From CAWDZK01 sp963726615 (lineage in GTDB: Bacteria > Actinomycetota > Actinomycetes > JACCUZ01): DNA of 64,000 bases. The number at the start of each line of letters is the position of its first letter. The stretch's first letter is position 1. The stretch is from NCBI GenBank assembly GCA_963726615.1, contig CAVSCX010000003.1, forward strand, positions 1-64,000, in the 5' to 3' direction. Under the pieces are notes generated by a model. It ran no database searches, was not told the origin of the DNA, and worked only from the letters and a program-made list of their open reading frames with translations. Below, one piece after another: positions 50,114 through 57,335 of the stretch. Position numbers and translations under genes: made by a program.

Positions 50114-50356
50114 GTGCCGGTCAGCGTCACGATGTACAGCACCGTGTGGTGCGGCTACTGCCGCCGGCTCAAGGACCAGATGGACCGCGAGGGCATCGCC
50201 TTCTCGGTCGTCGACATCGAGGACGACCGGGACGCCGCCGAGCTCGTCATGAGCGTCAACGGCGGCAACCAGACGGTCCCGACCCTGGTGTTCGCCGACG
50301 GCTCCGCGCTCACCAACCCGAGCCTGAAGGACGTCAAGGCCAAGCTGGCCGCCTGA
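50114..50356 (+). CDS. mrx1: Mycoredoxin Mrx1 (glutaredoxin-like)
   Basis: The GTG at 50114 gives 80 residues. The redox motif CGYC (Cys13, Cys16 in STVWCGYCRRLK), the cis-Pro segment TVPTLVFADGS and the size match mycoredoxin-1, which reduces mycothiol mixed disulfides. This supports a mycothiol-using actinomycete. It is divergent from uvrD2, as in mycobacteria (Rv3198A). Confidence 0.93.
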   Translation: MPVSVTMYSTVWCGYCRRLKDQMDREGIAFSVVDIEDDRDAAELVMSVNGGNQTVPTLVFADGSALTNPSLKDVKAKLAA

Positions 50357-50451
50357 CCGTCCCCCGCGTCGCCAGCGGTCCGGTTGACCACGGGGCCGCC
50401 GACGACGAGCCTGGAGCCAAGGGCACGCACGGCCGGATGCTGGAGGTCGTC

Positions 50452-50841
50452 ATGACGGGTCGGGTCGTCCACTTCGAGGTCCCCTTCGAGGACCAGCGGC
50501 GGGCGGCGGACTTCTATGCCGCGGCGTTCGGGTGGCAGCTGCAGGCGATCCCGGCGATGAGCTACGTCATGGTGACGACCGGACCCACGGCACCGCAGGG
50601 CGGAGGGCCGGAGGAGCCCGGCTTCGTGAACGGCGGCATGCTCGCCCGCAGCGCCGACGTCACCGGCCCTGTCGTCACGATCGATGTGGACGACCTCGAC
50701 GCCGCGCTCCAGCAGGTCGAGCGGCTCGGCGGTCGTACCGTCGAAGGCAAGGCCGCGGTCGGGGACATGGGGTGGAGCGGCTACTTCCGCGACACCGAGG
50801 GAAACCTCATGGGGCTCTGGCAGTCCGCACCTCCCGGCTGA
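50452..50841 (+). CDS. VOC-family (glyoxalase/bleomycin-resistance-like) protein
   Basis: The ATG at 50452 follows GGAGGTCGTC. The 129-residue product has the two beta-alpha-beta-beta-beta modules of the VOC fold: VVHFEVPFEDQRRAADFYAA with FGWQ, and a C-terminal GYFRDTEGNLMGLWQSAP with the metal-ligand Glu position. Substrate unknown. It precedes the F420-type oxidoreductase gene by about 40 bases. Confidence 0.88.
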   Translation: MTGRVVHFEVPFEDQRRAADFYAAAFGWQLQAIPAMSYVMVTTGPTAPQGGGPEEPGFVNGGMLARSADVTGPVVTIDVDDLDAALQQVERLGGRTVEGKAAVGDMGWSGYFRDTEGNLMGLWQSAPPG

Positions 50842-50885
50842 CCGCATCCCGGCAGCGGGCGGCTGCGCGACATACGGTGACGGCC

Positions 50886-51740
50886 GTGAGATTCGCGATC
50901 AAGACAGTCCCCCAGCACACGACGTGGCGGGCCATGCGCGACGTGTGGCAGGCAGCCGACGACATCGACGTCTTCGACTCGGCCTGGAACTTCGACCACT
51001 TCTACCCGATCTTCGGCGACGGCACCGGTCCGTGCCTCGAGGGCTGGACCGTGCTGGCCGCGATGGCGCAGGCCACCCGAAGGATCCGCATCGGCTGCCA
51101 GGTCACCGGCATGATCTACCGCCATCCCGCGGTGCTCGCCAACATGGCAGCGACGGTGGACGCGATCTCCGACGGCCGCCTGGAGCTCGGGCTCGGCGCC
51201 GGCTGGAACGAGCAGGAGACCGCGGCGTACGGCCTGCCGCTGCCGCCGCTCAAGGAGCGCTTCGACAGGTTCGACGAGGGGCTCGACGCCATCGTGGGGC
51301 TGCTCACCCAGGAGACGACCACGTACGAGGGACGCTACGTGCGGCTCACCGACGCGCGGTGCGACCCGAAGCCGGTGCAGCGGCCGCACCCGCCGATCAC
51401 CATCGGCGGCAACGGCCCGACCCGCACGCTGCGCGCCGTCGCCCGGCACGCCCAGCAGTGGAACTCGCTCACGCGGTCCGTCGAGGACTGGTCCACGAAC
51501 CACGCGGTCCTCGTGCAGCGGTGCGCCGAGATCGGCCGCGACCCGGCGGAGATCCTCTGCTCGGTGAACATCCGGCTGGCCGCCGACGGCGGCGCGGACG
51601 CGACGGCGGCGGTGGCCGAGCAGGCGGCGGCGTACGGCGAGGCGGGCGTCGGCCTTGTCGTCGTCGGCCTCGCCCCGCCGCACGACGCCCGCCAGGTCGA
51701 GCCGCTCGCCGAGGCACTGCGCCCACTCGTCACCCGCTGA
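50886..51740 (+). CDS. LLM-class (luciferase-like) F420-dependent oxidoreductase
   Basis: The start is taken at the GTG at 50886; another GTG at 50877 is equally possible. The 284-residue product is a TIM-barrel luciferase-like protein: WNFDHFYPIFGDGTGPCLEG, RIRIGCQVTGMIYRHPAVLA, DGRLELGLGAGWNEQETAAY, PPITIGGNGPTRTLRAVARH. These features place it in the F420-dependent group. It transfers hydride from reduced F420 to an unknown substrate. A very large hairpin follows the stop. Confidence 0.93.
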   Translation: MRFAIKTVPQHTTWRAMRDVWQAADDIDVFDSAWNFDHFYPIFGDGTGPCLEGWTVLAAMAQATRRIRIGCQVTGMIYRHPAVLANMAATVDAISDGRLELGLGAGWNEQETAAYGLPLPPLKERFDRFDEGLDAIVGLLTQETTTYEGRYVRLTDARCDPKPVQRPHPPITIGGNGPTRTLRAVARHAQQWNSLTRSVEDWSTNHAVLVQRCAEIGRDPAEILCSVNIRLAADGGADATAAVAEQAAAYGEAGVGLVVVGLAPPHDARQVEPLAEALRPLVTR

Positions 51741-51752
51741 GCCCCTCCCTAC

Positions 51753-51832
51753 GGCGCTCGTTTGCGACCTCGCTCACCCGACACGCCGCCGTGAGGCCGG
51801 CGTGTCCGTGAGCCAGGTCGCAAACGAGCGCC
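51753..51832. repeat. Long imperfect inverted repeat between convergent genes
   Basis: Arms of 36 bases (51753-51788 and 51798-51832) are separated by 9 bases. The outer 18 bp (GGCGCTCGTTTGCGACCT) match perfectly, then 6 bp and 9 bp more with single mismatches or a bulge between. It could act as a two-way terminator for the flanking convergent genes or be a REP-like repeat. Neither strand has a T-run. Confidence 0.75.
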
Positions 51833-51863
51833 CTTGAGCCCGGGCAGCGGGGCGCCGGCGAGG

Positions 51864-52496
51864 TCAGGCCGGGTCGAGGTCGAGGACGTAGTGGTCGCCG
51901 TCGGGCCGGAAGCCCAGCCCGTGGTAGTACGGCGCGACCATCCCGGGCGGTGTGAGCACCCGGCGGTAGCCGCGGTCCCGGAACAGCCCGCTGCGGCGAT
52001 AGACGAACTCCCCCGGGGTGAAGTCGCGGTAGCGCGGGGTGACGTAGTCGAGCTCGATCTGCGCGACGCCCTCGTCGGCCCGCCGCGCGACGACCACCCC
52101 GACCGTCTCGTCACCGTGTACGACGAGGAACGCCGACCGGCGCGTGGCAGGGTCGAGGTGGGCCAGCCCCGCGAAGGCCGGGAAGAACTTCCGGACGTCG
52201 TCGCCGTGCACCGCGAGCACATGCCGGAGGTAGGCGTCGCCCAGCCCGACCTCGAGGACGTCGTAGGCCGCCTCGTCGTGCCGCTCGGTCAGCAGCTTGC
52301 GGATGAACCACACGTTGATGCCGGCCAGGACGGCGTTCATCGCGACCATCGGCCAGATCCCCAGCAGCGCGTTGAAGGCGACCAGCACCAGGCTGGCGAC
52401 GAAGTTGAGGACCCGGAACCGCAGCACCCGCGCCTGCAGCAGCGAGTAGATCAGCAGCGCGGACCCGGCCCAGCCGAGCGCGTCCAGCCAGCTCAC
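51864..52496 (-). CDS. YgjV-like membrane domain protein with soluble acetyltransferase-like C-terminus
   Basis: The product has 210 residues, GTG start overlapping the nudC stop. The N-terminal 65 residues have two to three membrane segments in the order of YgjV-type inner membrane proteins (LGWAGSALLIYSLLQARVLR, then LVLVAFNALLGIWPMVAMNA). The soluble C-terminal part (about 75-208) has GNAT-like features (LVVHGDETVGVVVARRADEG, LDYVTPRYRDFTPGEFVY, YYHGLGFRP) but no proven acetyl-CoA motif. Function unknown. It is the last gene of an operon with M20 peptidase and nudC genes. Confidence 0.75.
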   Translation of the reverse strand: MSWLDALGWAGSALLIYSLLQARVLRFRVLNFVASLVLVAFNALLGIWPMVAMNAVLAGINVWFIRKLLTERHDEAAYDVLEVGLGDAYLRHVLAVHGDDVRKFFPAFAGLAHLDPATRRSAFLVVHGDETVGVVVARRADEGVAQIELDYVTPRYRDFTPGEFVYRRSGLFRDRGYRRVLTPPGMVAPYYHGLGFRPDGDHYVLDLDPA

Positions 52497-53431
52497 GTCA
52501 GGGCCGGCGCGTTCTCGGGCAGCGGCTCGCCGTACCAGTGCTCGATCAGCCGGCGCGAGATGGAGATGGACGGCGACGTGAGCAGCCGCCCGGAGGCGAT
52601 GTCGGCGGCCAGGTCTGCGCGGGTGTACCAGCGGACGTCGGCGATCTCCCCGTCGTGCATGGTCACCTCGGTACCGCGGGCGTGCGCCGTGAAGCCGAGC
52701 ATCAGGCTGGACGGGAACGGCCAGGGTTGGCTGCCGAGGTAGCCGACCCGGTCCACCTCGATGCCGACCTCCTCGCGCACCTCGCGGCGCACCGCCGCCT
52801 CCAGGGACTCCCCCGGCTCGACGAACCCTGCGAGGGTCGAGTAGCGCCCCTCGCCCCAGCTCGTCTGCCGTCCCAGCAGCAGCCGGTCGTCGTCGTCGAG
52901 GACCAGCATGATGACCGCGGGATCGGTGCGCGGGTAGTGCTCGCTGCCGTCGACGTCGCAGCGCCGGGTGTGCCCGGCGTTCTCGATGGTTGTGGTCGCC
53001 CCGCAGCGCGGGCAGAACCGGTGCGTCGCGTGCCAGTTCGCCAGTGAGACGGCGTGCACCACCAGCCCGGCCTCGATGTCGTCGAGCTCGGCGCCGACCT
53101 CGCGCAGCCCGAGGTACGACGCGGCGTACTCGTCACCGGCGTCCGGCCCCTCCTCGATCGCCGCGAGGTAGGCGACCCCCTCGTGGGTGCCGAGCAGGAA
53201 CCGCCGGTCTGCGGGGACGTCCGGCCGGACGTCCAGGTCGAGTCGTGCACTGCCGGCGTGCACGGCGACCCGGCCGCCGCGCACCCGGACGACCCGGGTC
53301 GCCGGGTCGGCCCAGGCTTTCGCCAGCCACGCGTGGTCGGTGCGCCGGCCCGCGTCACGGTCGACGACGGCCCGGGCGAGGGCCAGGCCCGGCAGGTCGT
53401 CCTGCACCGGGTCGGGAGCGGCGGGGGTCAC
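52493..53431 (-). CDS. nudC: NADH pyrophosphatase / NAD-capped RNA hydrolase NudC
   Basis: The GTG at 53431 overlaps the upstream stop and gives 312 residues. The order is an N-terminal beta domain, a zinc ribbon (FCPRCGATTTIENAGHTRRC), and a Nudix domain whose box begins GFVEPGESLEAAVRREVREE, followed by the NudC-specific SQPWPFPSSLMLGF. It cleaves NAD(H) to NMN and AMP and can remove NAD caps from RNA. Same neighbourhood (uvrD2-mrx1-nudC) as in mycobacteria (Rv3199c). Confidence 0.95.
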   Translation of the reverse strand: MTPAAPDPVQDDLPGLALARAVVDRDAGRRTDHAWLAKAWADPATRVVRVRGGRVAVHAGSARLDLDVRPDVPADRRFLLGTHEGVAYLAAIEEGPDAGDEYAASYLGLREVGAELDDIEAGLVVHAVSLANWHATHRFCPRCGATTTIENAGHTRRCDVDGSEHYPRTDPAVIMLVLDDDDRLLLGRQTSWGEGRYSTLAGFVEPGESLEAAVRREVREEVGIEVDRVGYLGSQPWPFPSSLMLGFTAHARGTEVTMHDGEIADVRWYTRADLAADIASGRLLTSPSISISRRLIEHWYGEPLPENAPALT

Positions 53432-54852
53432 CTCGGCAGCGACCGGGCGAGCTCGTCCCACAGCAGCGCCGCGGCCTCGGCACCCTTGCTGAGCAGGGGG
53501 ATCTCCACCTTCTCGTTCGGCGCGTGCCAGCCGTCGTCCGGCAGGCTGATGCCGAGGAACACGACAGGCGCCCCGGTCGCGTCCTGCAGGTCCGCCTCCG
53601 GCCCGGAGCCGCCCTCGCGGGTGTAGAGGACCTCGGTGCCGAAGGCCGCCGCCATCGCGCGTGTGACGGCCTGCAGCGCCGGATGGTCGAGCGGGGTCAG
53701 ACACGGCCGCACGCCGGGCCCGTACCAGCGCATCGACCAGTCGATCCCCGCCGGCACGACTGTCGCGAGCCACGCCTCGACCTTTCGTTGCACGTCGCGG
53801 GGCTCCTGGCCGGCGACGAGCCGGAAGGACAGCTTGGCGTGGCCCTCGCTGGCGACGATCGTCTTGTGTCCCTCGCCGGTGTAGCCGCCCCAGATGCCGT
53901 TGACCTCGGCCGTCGGCCGGGCCCACACCCGCTCCAGGGTGCCGAAGCCGGTCTCGCCGTACGCCGTCCGGCTGCGCGCGTTCGCCAGCCAGGCGTCCTC
54001 GTCGTACGGCAGCTTCGCGATCAGGGCCCGCTCGTCGTCGGTGAGCTCGACCACCCCGTCGTAGAAGCCGTCGATGGTGACGCGTCCGTTCTCGTCGTGC
54101 ATCCGGGCGAGTACGCGGGCCATCTCGGTGAGCGGGTTGCGGATCGCGCCGCCGAAGGACCCGGAGTGCACGTCGCCGCTCGGGCCGCGGAAGTCGACCT
54201 GTCCGTCGGTCATGCCGCGCATGCCGGTGCAGACCGTCGGCACCTCACGGGACCACATGCCGGTGTCGCTCACGACGACCACGTCGGCGGCGACGCGGTC
54301 CTTCTGGCGGGCGAGCAGCTCGGCGAAGTTCGGCGAGCCGGACTCCTCCTCGCCCTCGACGATCAGCTTCAGGTTCACCGCCGGGCTGGTGCGGCCGGTG
54401 GCGGCCAGGTGCGCCGTGACACCCAGGGTGTGGAACCACACCTGGCCCTTGTCGTCGGCGGCGCCACGCGCGTGCAGCCGGTCGCCGACGACCGTGGGCT
54501 CGAACGGCGGGTGCTCCCACAGCTCGAGCGGCGTCACCGGCTGGACGTCGTGGTGGCCGTAGACCAGGACCGTCGGCGCCTGCGGGTCGTCGCTGCGCCA
54601 CTCGGCGAACACCGCGGGCAGCCCCGCAGTCTCCCAGACCTCTGCTGTCGGGAAGCCGGTCCGGCGCAGTGCTGCGGCGAGGTGCTCGGCGGAGCGACGG
54701 ACGTCGTCGTGGTGCGCGGTGTCGCCGGAGACCGACGGGATCCGCAGCCACTCCACCAGGCCTCGCAGCATCTCCTCGGCTCCGGCGTCGACCGCGGCGC
54801 GGACGGCGGCGACGGCGTCCCGGCTGGCGGGGTCGGTCTCGGGGGCGCTCAC
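53428..54852 (-). CDS. M20-family dipeptidase
   Basis: The GTG at 54852 gives 474 residues. Metal-site motifs: TVLVYGHHDVQPVTPLELWE, RGAADDKGQVWFHTLGVTAH, LIVEGEEESGSPNFAELLAR, VSDTGMW, and a late His in DDGWHAPNEKVEIPLLSKGA. The bulky dimerisation domain is present (about 190-330). The arrangement is that of the CPG2/carnosinase-type dipeptidases. Acts on small peptides in the cytoplasm. First gene of the operon with nudC. Confidence 0.95.
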   Translation of the reverse strand: MSAPETDPASRDAVAAVRAAVDAGAEEMLRGLVEWLRIPSVSGDTAHHDDVRRSAEHLAAALRRTGFPTAEVWETAGLPAVFAEWRSDDPQAPTVLVYGHHDVQPVTPLELWEHPPFEPTVVGDRLHARGAADDKGQVWFHTLGVTAHLAATGRTSPAVNLKLIVEGEEESGSPNFAELLARQKDRVAADVVVVSDTGMWSREVPTVCTGMRGMTDGQVDFRGPSGDVHSGSFGGAIRNPLTEMARVLARMHDENGRVTIDGFYDGVVELTDDERALIAKLPYDEDAWLANARSRTAYGETGFGTLERVWARPTAEVNGIWGGYTGEGHKTIVASEGHAKLSFRLVAGQEPRDVQRKVEAWLATVVPAGIDWSMRWYGPGVRPCLTPLDHPALQAVTRAMAAAFGTEVLYTREGGSGPEADLQDATGAPVVFLGISLPDDGWHAPNEKVEIPLLSKGAEAAALLWDELARSLPR

Positions 54853-54916
54853 GAGCGGCACCCTACGACCCGTCGGGGCGCCCGCCGCGGCCCGGTCGGG
54901 CACGTAGGGTCAGGCG

Positions 54917-55705
54917 GTGCGCGTGGCGACCTTCAACCTGCTCAGCGGTCGCGTCGTTCCCGGCGGAGACGTGCGCGCCGACGCGCTGCACACGGCAGCA
55001 CGCTCGCTCGACGCCGACGTGGTCGGGCTGCAGGAGGTGGACCGGGGCCAGGAGCGGTCCGGCCGCACCGACCAGACCGCGTGTGTCGCCGATGCGCTGG
55101 ACGCCGGGTGGGCCCGCTTCGTCCCGGCCCTGGAAGGTACTCCCGGCGGCGCGTGGACCGCTTCGGTTGCCGACGACGGTGCGGCCGTGCCCGGTCCGGC
55201 GTACGGCGTGGCGCTGGTGTCGCGGCTGCCCGTGCTGTCCTGGCGGGTCCGCCGGTTCGGCCCCGCGCCGATCGGCCTGCCGCTGCTCGTCCCCGGCCAC
55301 CGCGGCCTGACGGTCGTCGCGGACGAGCCGCGGGTGGCCCTGGCGGCGGTCGTGTCGGGGCCGGCCGGTCCGTTCACCGTCGTGACGGCGCACCTGTCGT
55401 TCGTGCCGGGCTGGAACATGCGGCAGCTCCGGGCGGTCGCGCGGTGGGCGGCGTCGTTCCCCGGCCCCCGCCTGCTGGTCGGGGACCTCAACCTGCCCGG
55501 CCCGCTGCCCCGGTGGGTCTCCGGCTGGACCCAGCTCGCCCGGGTCCCGACGTACCCGTCGTGGCGACCGCGGGTGCAGTTCGACCACGTGCTGGCGGAC
55601 CATCCGGCGCCGGTCAGCGCGGCGCGCGCGATGCGGCTACCGGTCAGCGACCACTGCGGCCTCGTGGTGGACCTCGACGTGGGCGGCCCACGCGGTCGGG
55701 CGTGA
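54917..55705 (+). CDS. Endonuclease/exonuclease/phosphatase-family protein
   Basis: The product has 262 residues, GTG start. EEP fold motifs: VATFNLLSGR, VVGLQEVDRGQERSG (metal Glu), VVTAHLSFV, LLVGDLNLPGPLP (Asp-x-Asn), and SDHCGLVVDL (Asp-His pair). Metal-dependent phosphoesterase; DNA, lipid or nucleotide substrates are all possible. No signal peptide is seen. Confidence 0.92.
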   Translation: MRVATFNLLSGRVVPGGDVRADALHTAARSLDADVVGLQEVDRGQERSGRTDQTACVADALDAGWARFVPALEGTPGGAWTASVADDGAAVPGPAYGVALVSRLPVLSWRVRRFGPAPIGLPLLVPGHRGLTVVADEPRVALAAVVSGPAGPFTVVTAHLSFVPGWNMRQLRAVARWAASFPGPRLLVGDLNLPGPLPRWVSGWTQLARVPTYPSWRPRVQFDHVLADHPAPVSAARAMRLPVSDHCGLVVDLDVGGPRGRA

Positions 55706-55768
55706 GGCAGCCCATGGAACGGCGGAGCACGCGATCCTCCGGCGAACGGGCGGCCGGGATGTCAGGGT

Positions 55769-56629
55769 GTGCGGGTGCCGCACCTCATGCTGGGCTGGAA
55801 GATCGCCCTCTCCGGCGCCCTCGCCCTGCTCGTCGCTGGTGGGCTGCTCGCCCTGCTGCGCCCCACCGGGCCGGGGGGCCGCAAGGCGGTGGCCGCCGTG
55901 CGCGAGAGCGGACTGGTGCTGGCGCTGTTCTCGTTCTGGCAGCTGGCGGGCACGCTTGCCCACCACACGGCGGCCGGCGCGGTCGACCGCGGCGAGCAGA
56001 TCCTGGCGCTGGAGCGGCACCTCCACATCGCCACCGAGCACGGCACCCAGGCCCTTGTCCTCGGGCACTCGCTGCTCACCCAGCTCTGCAACGGCTACTA
56101 CGTCTACGGCCACTTCAACGGCCTGATCATCTTCCTGGCCTGGATCTTCCTCCGGCATCGGGGGCTGTACCCGTCGGTCCGGCTGACCGTGGTGCTGCTG
56201 ACCGCGAGCTGCTTCTTCCTGCACCTCGTCACCGTCGCGCCGCCCCGCCTGCTGCCCGGCGGCGGCTTCGTCGACACCGCCGCGGCGTACGGCCAGTCGG
56301 TGTACGGCCCGACGACGGTCGAGGTGGCCGACCAGCTCTCCGCGTTCCCCTCGGTGCATGTCGGCTGGGCCGCGCTTGTCGCGTGGTGGGCCTGGCGGGC
56401 CAGCCCCTGGCGTTGGGGCTGGCTCGGGGTCGCGCACCTCGTGATCACGTCGTTCGTCGTGGTCGCCACGGCGAACCACTACTGGCTCGACGGCCTCGCC
56501 GCGATGGGCATCCTGGCCGTGATCGTGGCCCTGCAGGCTGCCGTCCCCGCGGTCTGGCTGGCGGTCCGCAAGCGGGAGCCCGCGCCGTCGGCCGACGACC
56601 CGGCGGCCGAGCCGGCGCTGGCCGGCTGA
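55769..56629 (+). CDS. PAP2-superfamily membrane phosphatase
   Basis: The product has 286 residues with about six membrane helices. The PAP2 motifs lie in the second half: PPRLLPGGGF, SAFPSVHVGWAALVAWW (His) and ANHYWLDGLAAMG (His/Asp). The layout is that of the AUR1-like PAP2_3 group of actinomycetes, which act on phospholipid-type substrates at the membrane. Soluble, acidic C-terminal tail. Alone or with the phosphatase-like gene 63 bases upstream. Confidence 0.9.
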   Translation: MRVPHLMLGWKIALSGALALLVAGGLLALLRPTGPGGRKAVAAVRESGLVLALFSFWQLAGTLAHHTAAGAVDRGEQILALERHLHIATEHGTQALVLGHSLLTQLCNGYYVYGHFNGLIIFLAWIFLRHRGLYPSVRLTVVLLTASCFFLHLVTVAPPRLLPGGGFVDTAAAYGQSVYGPTTVEVADQLSAFPSVHVGWAALVAWWAWRASPWRWGWLGVAHLVITSFVVVATANHYWLDGLAAMGILAVIVALQAAVPAVWLAVRKREPAPSADDPAAEPALAG

Positions 56630-56762
56630 GCACCGCCGGCCGTCGAGGTCAGGACGTCACAGACGATCCGAGCAGCCTGCTGCGACTGGTACCGCTGTAA
56701 CGGCGATCGCCGAGCCGCGACAACTCGACGTCACCGTTCCTCACACCCGAAGCGGCAGGCCC

Positions 56763-57233
56763 ATGCGCCCCCACACCCTCGACGGCACCGACGTCACCCC
56801 CGTCGCTGCGACCACAGCGCTGCCGCCGGAGGTGAGGGGGCTGCTGGACGCACCGAACTACGTTCACCTGACGACGTTGCGGGCCGACGGGTCCCCGCGG
56901 AACCACGTCGTCTGGGTCGGCCTCGAGGGTGACCACATCCTTGTGTGCACGTCCGACGTCACGTGGAAGGCCAAGGACATGCGCCGCGACCCGCGGGTGT
57001 CCCTGTCGGTGGTCGACGCCGCCAACCCCTACCGGATGGCGGCGGTCCAGGGTCGAGTCCTCGCCGAGGTTCCCGACCACGACTGCCACCTGATGGACCC
57101 CATCGCGCGCAAGTACACCGGCGCGCCCTTCCCCTCCCGCGGGCCCGACCGCACCTGCTTCGTCATCGCCGCGACCCGGGCGACGCACCGGCGGCTCAGC
57201 TTCGTGCACGCACCGGACCAGACCGGACCGTGA
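56763..57233 (+). CDS. PPOX-class (F420-dependent) oxidoreductase
   Basis: The product has 156 residues, ATG start. Split beta-barrel fold of the pyridoxamine oxidase-like family: YVHLTTLRADGSPRNHVVWV, LVCTSDVTWKAKDMRRDPRV, then YRMAAVQGRVLAEVPD and IARKYTGAPFP. Members in actinomycetes use F420 or FMN; the lysine-rich WKAKDMRRDP segment is typical of the F420/FMN group. Substrate unknown. The region 57234-57335 to the adnB stop has no gene. Confidence 0.88.
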   Translation: MRPHTLDGTDVTPVAATTALPPEVRGLLDAPNYVHLTTLRADGSPRNHVVWVGLEGDHILVCTSDVTWKAKDMRRDPRVSLSVVDAANPYRMAAVQGRVLAEVPDHDCHLMDPIARKYTGAPFPSRGPDRTCFVIAATRATHRRLSFVHAPDQTGP

Positions 57234-57335
57234 CACACGACGGGCAGGCAGTCGCCACCCGACGTGCGCTCGGCGGCATCCGCGGGGCACGTGTCCGCGA
57301 CAAACGTGCGGCCGGACCGGTGAAGGGCTGGCGTG

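Noticed and set aside
52990..56700. A 1236-codon open frame on the plus strand
   Set aside because: Crosses nudC, M20, EEP and PAP2 genes in the wrong frames; composition is Arg/Pro/Gly only.
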